From Paracoccaceae bacterium (lineage in GTDB: Bacteria; Pseudomonadota; Alphaproteobacteria; Rhodobacterales; Rhodobacteraceae), in NCBI GenBank assembly GCA_026710155.1, contig JAPORQ010000055.1, positions 1 through 58,798 on the forward strand: a stretch of 58,798 nt of DNA, written 5' to 3'. Of this stretch, positions 33,416 through 42,661 are shown piece after piece; the first letter of the stretch is position 1; every line of letters starts with the position of its first letter. The notes under the pieces were generated by a model. It was given only the letters and a program-made list of their open reading frames with translations, was not told the origin of the DNA and ran no database searches. Position numbers and translations under genes: made by a program.

Positions 33416-35488
33416 TTACAGGCTGCGGACATGCTGAATGCCGTTTTGGAATAGGATTGCCGCCATATTAGTTTTTACAATATCATCACTGAAGGCAGAA
33501 TCCTTAAAAAATACATGCGTATCAAGTTTCTCGTTGCCCAGCATGTCATTGAGTATTTTATACCAGTCCAAAATACCACTAGCGAGGTTTTCAACATCAT
33601 TTCTTGTAATCAGATCATCAAGGCAAGCAATAATTTTACCGTTTCCTATGTTGTAAACATTCTTGCTGGCAATCTCTTTGGTTTCTATCGGTGTGGTCAG
33701 TTCCACACCGCGCTTAAGTAGAAGTTCATACAATATGTCTTGCTCACTGCACCCCTCAACCAAATGATCCAAGTGATCCAGTAAGCTATTCGCCAGATCA
33801 GTTTGGTCAGGATTCCAGATCCTTATGTTTGAACTGGATAATTTGAACACCTTAAAGCCTAAATCACCATAATATTCTGGTTGTTCAGTTTTTATTTTCT
33901 TTGCGGAGAGGCGGATGCGCTCTTTAGAAATTTCAGCAATGTTTGGATTTAATTTATGTTCTACACAAAAATCGTATGTTTCTTTTTGCTCTTTATTTTT
34001 TGGATCTAATTTTTCTGGGAGTTGAGCTAAAATAAAACGTAAATTGGACTTGTTTTTAACATTTAACTCCATAACAGCCTGAGCAGAACTTCCAGAACCT
34101 GCAAAAAAGTCCATTACCAAATCGTTTTCTTTTGTAGCCATATCAAATATTCGTGAAAGAAGTTTGATGGGCTTTTTACCGTTCCTAAATGGAACAAATC
34201 CCTCGTTATCCAAGCCGGTGGTTTTTATATCTTGCCAAAAATCTCCAATATGGAGCGTAAGGTAATCATCAGCAAAAAGAACCTTACATCTAGGTTCATT
34301 TGAATCAACATTGAAACTACCTTTAATCAAATAGCATTTTCTTTTTGGAGTAACGATAGAGAAAAAGTTGGGGACTTTATCCTCAAATTCTCTTTTCTTG
34401 GCTTTAGCTATATCTCTTGCTCCACCAGTTAGAGCGGCTAATCGAGCTATTCGCCAGGCATTCTTAAACAACCATTCTTGGGAAACTTCTTTTCCTGATT
34501 CTTCTTGGGCAACTTGGTTGATGCTTTTTGTTTCTATATTTTGAACTATCGCATCGAACTCATCCAATTCATCTTGGGTTCTTTCTTCATTGGATAATAT
34601 TTGCTTGACTCGTGCTGTATCAGATTTTGTTAAATTGCATAAAACTGTTCCATATTCCCTGTCCCATCCATTTTTTGGTGTCTTTTCAGGTGTCAGGTTT
34701 CTAATTGTCCCCTTACTTGCCAAAACCACATACTCTTTTAGTTTCGCTAGAGTTCCTTCCTTGTTCACAGATGCCATTTTAACACCTGTGGGTTCACTCA
34801 TTTTGACAGCAATTACCTTGGTGTTTTGTCCAAAAATTTCTTCTAATATTTGAAGCAAATTTGATATCTCATTATCGTCTATGGAAATAGCCAGTATACC
34901 GTCATGTGTAAGAAGGTTTCGAGCCAACCTTAAGCGTGGGTATATCATATTCAACCAGTTTGTATGCCTTCTACCATTACTTTCTCGGGCACTCTCGCTG
35001 ACACTCCAACCTTCATAGCCTTTCTGACCTGTGTATTTTAAATAAGTTTCCAGGCCTTCTGTAAATTTATCTGGATAAATAAAATCATTGTCTGTGTTAT
35101 AGGGTGGATCGATATAGATAACCTTGACCTTATTGGCGTAACTTTTTTGCAAAAGTTTCAAAATTTCAAGGTTATCACCTTCAATAAACAGATTCTGAGT
35201 AGCGTCCCAGTCCATGCTTTCTTCAGGACAAGGTTGAAGAGTGCCATGGGAGGGGGTTAGGGCAATTTGGAGCGCTTGCTTTTTACCATGCCAGTTCAGA
35301 CCGTATTTCTCTTCACCTTCTTCAAGAATCCCAAGATCTCCCAAAAGTTGTCGCAAAGTGTCAAAATTTACACTATTTTCGGTAATGGCTTCGGGAAAAA
35401 CATCTTTAATATATTGCACATTTTGCTGGATAATCTCGGCAGATACACCATCCTTCAATTCTACCCTTTTCATTGTTTCTTCTGTCAA
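33416..35488 (-). CDS. mod: type III DNA methyltransferase, Mod subunit
   Basis: Beta-class adenine N6-methyltransferase that recognises the site and modifies one strand. The 690-residue protein has DPPYN (motif IV, in VIYIDPPYNTDNDFIY, about residue 130), the target-recognition region between, and the motif I segment MDFFAGSGSS after it, the permuted order of the beta class. It is complete and without frameshift or simple repeats, so no phase variation is seen. It precedes res. Together they form a complete type III restriction-modification pair. Confidence 0.94.
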   Translation of the reverse strand: MTEETMKRVELKDGVSAEIIQQNVQYIKDVFPEAITENSVNFDTLRQLLGDLGILEEGEEKYGLNWHGKKQALQIALTPSHGTLQPCPEESMDWDATQNLFIEGDNLEILKLLQKSYANKVKVIYIDPPYNTDNDFIYPDKFTEGLETYLKYTGQKGYEGWSVSESARESNGRRHTNWLNMIYPRLRLARNLLTHDGILAISIDDNEISNLLQILEEIFGQNTKVIAVKMSEPTGVKMASVNKEGTLAKLKEYVVLASKGTIRNLTPEKTPKNGWDREYGTVLCNLTKSDTARVKQILSNEERTQDELDEFDAIVQNIETKSINQVAQEESGKEVSQEWLFKNAWRIARLAALTGGARDIAKAKKREFEDKVPNFFSIVTPKRKCYLIKGSFNVDSNEPRCKVLFADDYLTLHIGDFWQDIKTTGLDNEGFVPFRNGKKPIKLLSRIFDMATKENDLVMDFFAGSGSSAQAVMELNVKNKSNLRFILAQLPEKLDPKNKEQKETYDFCVEHKLNPNIAEISKERIRLSAKKIKTEQPEYYGDLGFKVFKLSSSNIRIWNPDQTDLANSLLDHLDHLVEGCSEQDILYELLLKRGVELTTPIETKEIASKNVYNIGNGKIIACLDDLITRNDVENLASGILDWYKILNDMLGNEKLDTHVFFKDSAFSDDIVKTNMAAILFQNGIQHVRSL

Positions 35489-35515
35489 TGATTCTGCCCT
35501 TTTTAGTAATTATTA

Positions 35516-35875
35516 AATCAGTATCTGTTAACAATTTTAACTTATTGTATAATAAATCCAATACTAATGTTTCTACAGAAAATTAATGAACCAACTTATT
35601 TTTCATTGTCTTGTGTTCGAACACATCAAGATTACCATTCCAGCTTTTCTCACTGCGGCTTTCAAACCTACCAATCTAAACCATCAGCTAAATTAGAAGA
35701 CTGGAAATTTGAGATTATGTTTTTGAGCCTTAAAGGAATCTCTTCAAATAATCTGTTAACTTTGAATAATGTATCATCGATTGGTAGCCTTCGTCTTCTA
35801 ATTGCAATTGTATTGGAGTTAATTGTTGGCATCAAATACAATTTGATACACTGGCCGGCTTGGATATAACCTTTT
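35516..35875. other. 360-bp stretch without an assigned gene
   Basis: Between the divergent mod gene and the kinase gene. Frames of 80-100 codons are open on both strands but none reads like a known protein. One minus-strand frame has a basic stretch IAIRRRRLPID that I could not place. No trace of a response-regulator gene is seen here, although EnvZ-type kinases usually follow one. Confidence 0.35.
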
Positions 35876-37294
35876 GTGGCGATGAACAATACTTTCTCGG
35901 TCAAGAAATTTATCAAATCCTTTTTGCCTTTGGGAATTTATGGCAGGGTTTACCTGATCCTTTTCTTCCCTGTGGTGTTGGTTCTACTGGTTGGTTCATT
36001 TGTCTTCATCCAAAGGCATTTCGATTATGTTACCAGACAGATGATTGCCAATATCAATCCTCATTTCAGCTTGATAATCTCCGAAATTAACGAAGCCGAG
36101 AACAAACACGAAACCCTGGTGAATGTGCTCCCTCTTTCAAAAAGCCTGTCCCTGAATTTTGAATTCCTTGATAAGGGTGATTCAGTCCCCCCGGATCGAA
36201 AACTGATCTATGATTTTTCGGGTAGAATCATCATAACTTCCCTAAAGGAGAAATTTCCAGATATTCAGGCCATTGATTTGTTGGCCAACGATGGCAAGAT
36301 GCTTGAAATCTATATCAGTACCAATTTTGGCAATGCCAGAATCATGGTACCCCGTCAGGCACTATCCCCCTCCAATCCCCACCAGTTTCTTATCCTCATT
36401 GCATTGACGGCCATTTTAACAACACTGATTGCCATACTTTTTCTCAAAAACCAGCTCCGTCCAATCAAGCAACTGTCCGATGCAGCCAATGCATTTGGCA
36501 AGGGGCAGTATTTTCCCCTGCGGGTTTCGGGAGCAACCGAGGTCAAGAGTGCAATTCGTGCCTTTCTGACAATGCAAGACAGTCTGGAGAAGCAAATAAG
36601 CGAAAGATCGTATATGCTGGCCAGTATAAGCCATGATTTGAGAACGCCCTTGACGAGATTGCGTCTTGGAGTAGAATTTCTTGAGGATGGCAAGTACAAG
36701 GATTTGATCATTGATGATATCGAAGCGATGGACAGCATGCTCACCGAACTTCTGGAATTTTCACGTACGGGAAAATCTGAACCCTTTGAGAGTGTCAATG
36801 CCTTTGAACTCGCTAAATCAATCCATGCCGATGCAAGCAGACTTGGAATTAAAATTGAACTGGAATTGAATTCTGAAACAAACGAACCTCCCTCTTTTCG
36901 TGGCAAACCCTCCGGCATCAGGAGATCAATAGAAAATCTCATCCAAAATGCCGAAAAATTTTCAACTGCTTGTCTATTTTCAGTACAGGTCCATCATGAG
37001 TCAATCCAGTTCATCATCGAGGACAATGGTCCTGGTATTGATCATTCGAAGCGGGAGATGGCAAAAACCGCTTTTGTCAAGTTTGACGAAGCACGCAACC
37101 TCAATCATTTCAAGGGTGTTGGGCTTGGACTAGCCATAGTGTCAAATATTGCGAGGGAACACGGGGGAGAATTCATTCTGAAGAAAAGCGAGAATTTGGG
37201 CGGATTGAAAGCCATCCTTTCAGTCCCCAATCTGGATGGTAGGCCTGGAGGGATTCGAACCCCCAACCTAAGCGTTATGAGCGCTCAGCTCTAA
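35876..37294 (+). CDS. EnvZ-like sensor histidine kinase
   Basis: A 472-residue membrane kinase. Two transmembrane segments flank a periplasmic region (about residues 25-45 and 172-192), followed by a HAMP linker (LRPIKQLSDAANAFGKG), a dimerisation and phosphoacceptor motif SHDLRTPLTRL (near residue 252), and an ATPase domain with an IENLIQNAEKF N box, DNGPGI and GVGLGLAIV. The start is a GTG at 35876 or an ATG at 35882; neither has an obvious ribosome-binding site. The last 20 residues come from DNA that is also a tRNA gene on the other strand. No response-regulator gene is adjacent, so its partner must lie elsewhere. Confidence 0.85.
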   Translation: MAMNNTFSVKKFIKSFLPLGIYGRVYLILFFPVVLVLLVGSFVFIQRHFDYVTRQMIANINPHFSLIISEINEAENKHETLVNVLPLSKSLSLNFEFLDKGDSVPPDRKLIYDFSGRIIITSLKEKFPDIQAIDLLANDGKMLEIYISTNFGNARIMVPRQALSPSNPHQFLILIALTAILTTLIAILFLKNQLRPIKQLSDAANAFGKGQYFPLRVSGATEVKSAIRAFLTMQDSLEKQISERSYMLASISHDLRTPLTRLRLGVEFLEDGKYKDLIIDDIEAMDSMLTELLEFSRTGKSEPFESVNAFELAKSIHADASRLGIKIELELNSETNEPPSFRGKPSGIRRSIENLIQNAEKFSTACLFSVQVHHESIQFIIEDNGPGIDHSKREMAKTAFVKFDEARNLNHFKGVGLGLAIVSNIAREHGGEFILKKSENLGGLKAILSVPNLDGRPGGIRTPNLSVMSAQL

Positions 37295-37312
37295 CCATTG
37301 AGCTACAGGCCT
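37237..37312 (-). tRNA. tRNA with CAU anticodon, probably tRNA-Ile2
   Basis: A 76-nt cloverleaf on the minus strand (AGGCCTG to CAGGCCT-ACCA, CCA encoded). The anticodon loop CTCATAA gives CAU. The loop and the CGCTT stem resemble the isoleucine tRNA whose C34 is converted to lysidine more than elongator methionine tRNA. The initiator type is ruled out by the normal first base pair. It overlaps the 3' end of the kinase gene in antisense. Confidence 0.85.
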
Positions 37313-37390
37313 ATACCATTACAGATATTTAATCAATTCGGATATGTCTTCAAGCAACAATACAATGAAATTCCAAAGGACTGTAACAAA

Positions 37391-37810
37391 TTATCCAACT
37401 ATTTCCGTTCCACTGAAAAAGAAGGCAATTTCTTCCCTGGCGGTATCAGGACCATCTGATCCATGAACGGAATTCTCTGTAAAGGAAACAGCAAGCTCCT
37501 TTCTTATGGTCCCGGGTTTGGCTTCCACTGGATTGGTGGCTCCCATGATTTCACGATTCAAGTTAATTGCATCCTTGCCTTCCAAAACCTGTACAACCAC
37601 TGGTCCTGAGCACATGAAATCGCAAAGCTCACCAAAAAATGGTCGTTCTTTATGAACTGCATAGAATTGCTCAGCTTGGCTGCGTGACAAATGTAACCTC
37701 TTTTGGGCAACAACCCTCAATCCGGCTGTTTCAAACATGGCAATGATCTTCCCACAGATGTTTCTTCTTGTGGCATCGGGTTTAATGATGGACAGTGTTC
37801 TTTCTACCAC
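37391..37810 (-). CDS. ndk: nucleoside diphosphate kinase
   Basis: Exchanges the terminal phosphate among nucleoside triphosphates. At 139 residues it is normal. The N-terminus [15 protein letters not shown] and the C-terminal [20 protein letters not shown] include the active-site histidine (HGSD). It lies 78 bp after the tRNA(CAU) gene and begins about 130 bp before holC ends, on the same strand. Confidence 0.96.
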   Translation of the reverse strand: MVERTLSIIKPDATRRNICGKIIAMFETAGLRVVAQKRLHLSRSQAEQFYAVHKERPFFGELCDFMCSGPVVVQVLEGKDAINLNREIMGATNPVEAKPGTIRKELAVSFTENSVHGSDGPDTAREEIAFFFSGTEIVG

Positions 37811-37939
37811 TTCGGGCCTCTTTTCTCCTGAATTTCAAATGATCAAGAAATCACCAGTTTTGGCTGGTAATCTTTGTTTGGAGTGAAATAGGTTTCGGAA
37901 TAAATTTTTCCACACCAGGAAGAAGATAATCAAAATGAC

Positions 37940-38418
37940 CTAATCCACTTCCTTTTTCTCCTGATTGACTTCGGCTTTGAGGGTCCATCCATTTCTATCC
38001 TGACAATACAATTGCATGTGATGTCCCAATCCCGAAAGCGATTTCCACTTTTCCCTGGAAGCCGCAAGTTCCTTCTGGTCGTTCCGATTGAAGACAATCA
38101 TGATCCTGGTGAATTTAGTGACAACATCAGCTTCGATTGTACTTTTACCGGTGACGATCATAACTTGGGGGTCGTTGTTAAAAAGGGGCTTTTCAGATAA
38201 CAAAACCGGTTGGAATCGATCAAATTCAGAGCCGGCAATACCTATTCCCAAAAAATGGTCGTCAGGCTGAACCCACAGTTGGTCATGCAAAAACTCCACT
38301 TCATTCTGATCCGAGCAACTCACGAGAATGCTCCAGTTTTGGCTACGTGATTTTTCCAAAAGTGAAAACAGCAGTTTTGTTGGGGGACCATCCGATTGGT
38401 AAAAAAAAATCTTGACCA
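37940..38418 (-). CDS. holC: DNA polymerase III chi subunit (HolC-like)
   Basis: Part of the replisome clamp loader; in E. coli it links the loader to single-strand binding protein. The 159-residue protein starts MVKIFFYQSDG and has the LLEKSRSQNW and VEFLHDQLWV segments expected for HolC (LDxxLWxxxxxxFLPHG is the general pattern). The ATG at 38418 lies 5 bp after the pepA stop; a longer frame from 38440 would overlap pepA. The adjacency pepA-holC-ndk is common in alphaproteobacteria. Confidence 0.85.
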
Positions 38419-38423
38419 TAATT

Positions 38424-39887
38424 TCAAAAGGATTTGCCAATCAAATTAAGGATTGTCCTTACTCCCCACCCAGATGGCCCTTTGGGAGCAAAGTCACCCT
38501 CCTTGGCCGGAAAGGCAACGCCAGCTATGTCCAAATGGATCCATGGTGTGTCCTTTTTGACAAAACGCTGCAGGAACTGGGCTGCTGTAATTGCTCCGGC
38601 ATATGGCCCTCCAATGTTCTTCATGTCCGCAAGTCGTGAGTCAAGCTGCTTGTCATAATTCATGTCAAGTGGCTGACGCCAGGCTTTTTCACCTTCAAAA
38701 TCGGCTGATTTGAGAAACCTTTTGCAGAATTTGGCATCGTTGGAAAACAGGCCGGCATATTCATGACCAAGGCTAACTACGATGGCACCTGTGAGAGTTG
38801 CCAGGTCAATCATCCAAGACGGATTATATTGTTCTTGTACATACCATAAAATATCGGCAAGAACCAACCTTCCCTCAGCGTCCGTATTCAATATCTCGAC
38901 GGTATCACCTTTCATTGATTTGACAATATCACCAGGTCTCTGGGCAGCACTTCCGGGCATATTCTCAACCAATCCTACTATTCCAACGACATTGGCCTTG
39001 GCTTTTTCAAGGGCCAAGGCTTTCATGACACCCGCGACAACTCCGGCCCCGGCCATATCCATTGTCATTTGCTCCATGCCCTTGGCTGGCTTCAGTGAAA
39101 TTCCCCCGGTATCAAAGCAAACCCCCTTGCCAACCACCGCTACAGGATTACCCTCAATTCCCTTCCATTCCATGATGACCACCTTGGAAGGGCTGGCTGA
39201 ACCCTCCCCAACCGCAAGAAGTGTATTCATGCCCAACTGTTTTAATTCTTCCTCTTCCAGCACCTGAACATTTACACCCAATTCATCCAAGGCGCAGAGC
39301 TGATCTGCAAAACTTTCTGTTGTCAATGAATTTGCAGGTTCGTTAACCAGATTTCTGGTGAAGAAGGTGCCTGAAACAGAATTATTCAATGGTTCGAATT
39401 TCCTTCTGGCTTGATCAGATGTCTTGCACAGAATGGTACAACTGTTCGAATTTTCCTTTTCATCAGCCTTTTTTGATTTGAATTTATCAAATTTATATGC
39501 CTTGAGGGCTATGCCTTCGGCGTAGTATTCCGGTTTGGGACGGTCGTATAAAACCAAGATATTGTTACTTATGGCCAAACTCCCCAATCTGGCGCCTGCT
39601 TTTCTCAGGATTTTTTCATTGGCCTTGCCGGGAACTTTTTGAATGACAAGTTTTTTGGCTTTATAATCAGCGGGAAAATCAATTGTTATGAAATCATTTT
39701 CAGACAATTTTTGAAAATCATCCGATTTGAGATATCTATCCTTTTGTGGAAAATCGGCCTTGCTGATCAATTCACAAATTTCGCCCTCTTGAGATGCCAA
39801 AATTACAATCACATCCTCAAACGAGGACATTTGTTGTAGGGTTGCAGGGTTTAAATCTGTAAAATCAATTGGAATCGGGTTTTCCAT
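38424..39887 (-). CDS. pepA: leucyl aminopeptidase, M17 family
   Basis: Cytosolic metallo-aminopeptidase that removes N-terminal residues; it also acts as a DNA-binding protein in some species. The 487-residue protein has an N-terminal regulatory domain and a C-terminal catalytic domain with GKGVCFDTGGISLKPA, MDMAGAGVVAG and the metal-binding NTDAEGRLVLAD. The last third is complete. It diverges from lptF with about 100 bp between starts. Confidence 0.96.
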   Translation of the reverse strand: MENPIPIDFTDLNPATLQQMSSFEDVIVILASQEGEICELISKADFPQKDRYLKSDDFQKLSENDFITIDFPADYKAKKLVIQKVPGKANEKILRKAGARLGSLAISNNILVLYDRPKPEYYAEGIALKAYKFDKFKSKKADEKENSNSCTILCKTSDQARRKFEPLNNSVSGTFFTRNLVNEPANSLTTESFADQLCALDELGVNVQVLEEEELKQLGMNTLLAVGEGSASPSKVVIMEWKGIEGNPVAVVGKGVCFDTGGISLKPAKGMEQMTMDMAGAGVVAGVMKALALEKAKANVVGIVGLVENMPGSAAQRPGDIVKSMKGDTVEILNTDAEGRLVLADILWYVQEQYNPSWMIDLATLTGAIVVSLGHEYAGLFSNDAKFCKRFLKSADFEGEKAWRQPLDMNYDKQLDSRLADMKNIGGPYAGAITAAQFLQRFVKKDTPWIHLDIAGVAFPAKEGDFAPKGPSGWGVRTILNLIGKSF

Positions 39888-39992
39888 CAGTACCTCAAAA
39901 ATACATAAAATTTTGTCATTAAATAGTTTCCTGTTGGCTTTTAGCAGGTCATCATCTTATTTATTCCATTTAAATTAAAATTAATTCGATCA

Positions 39993-41096
39993 ATGCCAAT
40001 AACTTTATTTAGATACACTTACATTCGGCTATTTATCGGATTTATTTTTTTCACGGTCGTTTTCGCCGGTTTGAATTGGGTCAATCTGCTGGCCAGGAAT
40101 ATTGACCTGCTGTTGGCTGAAGTCCAATATCCATCGTACCTCCTGCAACATGTAATTTTGGTTTTTGTTGTTGCCCTTGACCGGGTCATACCAATCTCTG
40201 CCTTTCTTGCAACGGTATATGTTGTCATAAAAATGCGTAACAATCACGAATTCACCATTCAACAATCAATGGGACTTGGCAAACTGGGTATATCATTCCC
40301 AATCATTGCTTTCGCCATGACAGTTGGATTGATTGAGTTTATGCTGAAATTCGAATTTCGTCCGCATAGCGATAACAAAATTGTTGAATTGGTTTCTGAA
40401 CTTGAATGGTCATTGGACAGATACAGAATCAAACCCGGCAGATTTCTGGATTTTCAGGATGGACGCACCATCATCACCGAGGGAGTGGGTGAAGATGGGG
40501 AATTGAATAATCTGGTCATTCACTTTGAATCCCGGGGAAATGAAAATGCAAGGCTATGGGTTACCGCCACAACGGGAGAAATCAATTATTCACCGGGCGA
40601 GAAGGAGTTTGTACTTTCGGATGGACAGGTATTTTCACAGGTACAGATGGAAAAAGAAGTTGAAACAATGGTGGTTATTAAATTCAGGGAATCACTTACT
40701 TTTAGTGAACAACGAATAGCCAAGTCATTTAACAAGAAATTAAGTACAACCGACATTATAGACAGGATTATAAGCGAGGAAGGATTGAGTACCTGGCTGA
40801 TACTGGATGTCCATGAAAGGGTCAACAGGGTTTTCTTTTCGCTCTTAACCGTATTGTGCGGCGGAATTGTCCTTGTCCTTGGTTACAAGAAAAATTGGAA
40901 TGGTTTCATGACCATTTTCATGGCTTCATCTTTGGTATTGGCGAGCTATGTCTTGGGAAAGCAGCTGGAATCTGCTGTGCAACTTACCCAATCATTTCCA
41001 CAAATTCAGTATATTTCTACAATTCCCATGATTCTTTTTTTTCTTGGTTGGACTATAATCAAATGGGAGAAAAAAACCGATCCTTTGTTAGAATGA
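39993..41096 (+). CDS. lptF: LPS export permease LptF
   Basis: Inner-membrane half of the LptB2FG transporter that lifts lipopolysaccharide toward the outer membrane. The 367-residue protein has three N-terminal and three C-terminal hydrophobic segments around a large periplasmic beta domain (about 105-260), the YjgP/YjgQ layout. The N-terminus (LFRYTYIRLFIGFIFFTVV) is typical. lptG follows after about 50 bp, then lptD and surA, so this is an outer-membrane biogenesis operon. Confidence 0.92.
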   Translation: MPITLFRYTYIRLFIGFIFFTVVFAGLNWVNLLARNIDLLLAEVQYPSYLLQHVILVFVVALDRVIPISAFLATVYVVIKMRNNHEFTIQQSMGLGKLGISFPIIAFAMTVGLIEFMLKFEFRPHSDNKIVELVSELEWSLDRYRIKPGRFLDFQDGRTIITEGVGEDGELNNLVIHFESRGNENARLWVTATTGEINYSPGEKEFVLSDGQVFSQVQMEKEVETMVVIKFRESLTFSEQRIAKSFNKKLSTTDIIDRIISEEGLSTWLILDVHERVNRVFFSLLTVLCGGIVLVLGYKKNWNGFMTIFMASSLVLASYVLGKQLESAVQLTQSFPQIQYISTIPMILFFLGWTIIKWEKKTDPLLE

Positions 41097-41148
41097 TGCT
41101 TTCGGATTGAAAACATTCATTTTTACCGAAAACCAGGAAACATTATCC

Positions 41149-42483
41149 GTGACCATTCATTGGTATTTAACCAAAAAGTTCATCAGATCACTATTGATTG
41201 TTCTGACAATCTTCATATGCTTGGGCTATATCCAGGAATTGGCAACCGGTACAGTTGCTTCCATAGGAGGTGAGGGCTCTTTCTCGGGAAAAAAATTACT
41301 CCTTGTTTTCCTTTTTGTACCCCAATTCATTTTTGAAAACCTGCCTATGGTTTTCCTTCTTTCAGCACTTCACTTTTGTATATTCCTTCTCAGAAGCAGG
41401 GAATATTTGGCAATTGTTACCTTTGGCAAAAAAGGTCAAAACGTAACCCGTCTGGCCATGGCATTGTCATTTGTTTTGGGGGTGTTGTGCCTCACACTCC
41501 TTAATCCGCTTGTTGCCTGGACCAATATTGAATCACAACAGTTGCTTACTGCCGATAATGAGATTAAAAAGGTTGAAATTAATCAGGACAGGTTTTGGTT
41601 TCAGGTCAAAATTGCGGAAAACGACGCCATCATAAGGGCAGCACGACTAGATACCAATCAGGAAAATAAGATCCATCTTGATGATGTTGAAATTTTGGTC
41701 AAGAACACTGAGGTTTCGCCGGTGGCGAATTATTGCAAGGCTTCGGAAATCCATATCCACAATCTCTACCTCGAAATTTTCCCAGAGGAACAATGCGATT
41801 TGGGCGCTGAACTCTTCAGGGGCATGGATACTGGTGAAAATGCTTTGTCGGTATTGATACAAACAGATATTACACCAGAGGATTTTGTCGCCCTGATCCC
41901 GCTTGAGCAGACAAACATATGGACGAGTTTGAAAATATCAAAAACCCTGGAAAAACTTGGGCTTTTGGCCAGTGCCCATGAACAAAATGTTTACTTTTTT
42001 TCCCTGATTGCCCTGCCCTTTTTAATTGCTTTCATGGTTGGAATTGGTGTCGGAATTCTACCCTTTTTTGAATTGAATGGCCTTTATGTAGGTGCATTTC
42101 TTATTTTTCTTTTCGGACTTGGTATTTTCTTCATGGACAAGATTCTCTATTCTTTTGTCCTGAATCAGAATTTTCCCTCCCTTATTGCCTCCCTGTTGTT
42201 TCCTGTTCCGATATTAATGGCATTTTGTGTTTTTGCAGGCATAGCCACCTTTCCCAATTTTCAATTACCCAAGTTCGATCTTAAATTCATGACATGCACA
42301 GTGATATTTGCTGCTATCTTCCTATTTAACTTCATTGTAAATTACTTTGTCATCCGCCAATTTTTGACATCTGAATTTGCAATACTCAATTTCTCCCTGA
42401 TTTCATCTCTCTTGCTCTTTGTTATGATGCCTTATTTCGAAAAACAGGGAAAAAATGTTTTCAACCTTAAATTCTTGCCTTAG
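41149..42483 (+). CDS. lptG: LPS export permease LptG
   Basis: Second permease subunit of LptB2FG. From the GTG at 41149 the protein has about 444 residues, longer than usual because of a C-terminal run of extra hydrophobic segments. The N-terminus TIHWYLTKKFIRSLLIVLTIF, the helical pair with LPMVFLLSALHF, and the periplasmic beta domain fit the YjgQ family. I prefer the GTG over a TTG at 41107 because AGGAAA lies 8 bases upstream. It ends 60 bp before a hairpin and 180 bp before lptD. Confidence 0.9.
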   Translation: MTIHWYLTKKFIRSLLIVLTIFICLGYIQELATGTVASIGGEGSFSGKKLLLVFLFVPQFIFENLPMVFLLSALHFCIFLLRSREYLAIVTFGKKGQNVTRLAMALSFVLGVLCLTLLNPLVAWTNIESQQLLTADNEIKKVEINQDRFWFQVKIAENDAIIRAARLDTNQENKIHLDDVEILVKNTEVSPVANYCKASEIHIHNLYLEIFPEEQCDLGAELFRGMDTGENALSVLIQTDITPEDFVALIPLEQTNIWTSLKISKTLEKLGLLASAHEQNVYFFSLIALPFLIAFMVGIGVGILPFFELNGLYVGAFLIFLFGLGIFFMDKILYSFVLNQNFPSLIASLLFPVPILMAFCVFAGIATFPNFQLPKFDLKFMTCTVIFAAIFLFNFIVNYFVIRQFLTSEFAILNFSLISSLLLFVMMPYFEKQGKNVFNLKFLP

Positions 42484-42543
42484 CACAGTCATTTCCTTTT
42501 TGAGTTTTAAAACAAGTGATAGCAATATTTGTGATTTTCAGCA

Positions 42544-42564
42544 AAATTCGGAAACCGGATTTTT
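42544..42564 (+). terminator. hairpin between lptG and lptD, possible terminator
   Basis: AAATTCGG pairs with CCGGATTT (one G-U) around an AAA loop, followed by a short T stretch. It could reduce lptD expression relative to lptFG or separate the transcripts. Confidence 0.4.
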
Positions 42565-42661
42565 CTGATGCATGAGTCCATGGGGAAAATAAAGAATTAG
42601 GGTTAGTCAATGTACAAAATTTCCAAACCTTGCCAACTGTGCTACTGATAATTGTCAGCAT

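Noticed and set aside
30202-35488. Restriction genes inserted at the 3' end of tRNA-Asn
   Set aside because: The genes lie on the 5' side of the tRNA, and no repeat of the tRNA 3' end was found beyond mod.
36355-36942. Minus-strand frame of 195 codons inside the kinase gene
   Set aside because: Antisense shadow of the histidine kinase; its sense frame has the H, N and G boxes.
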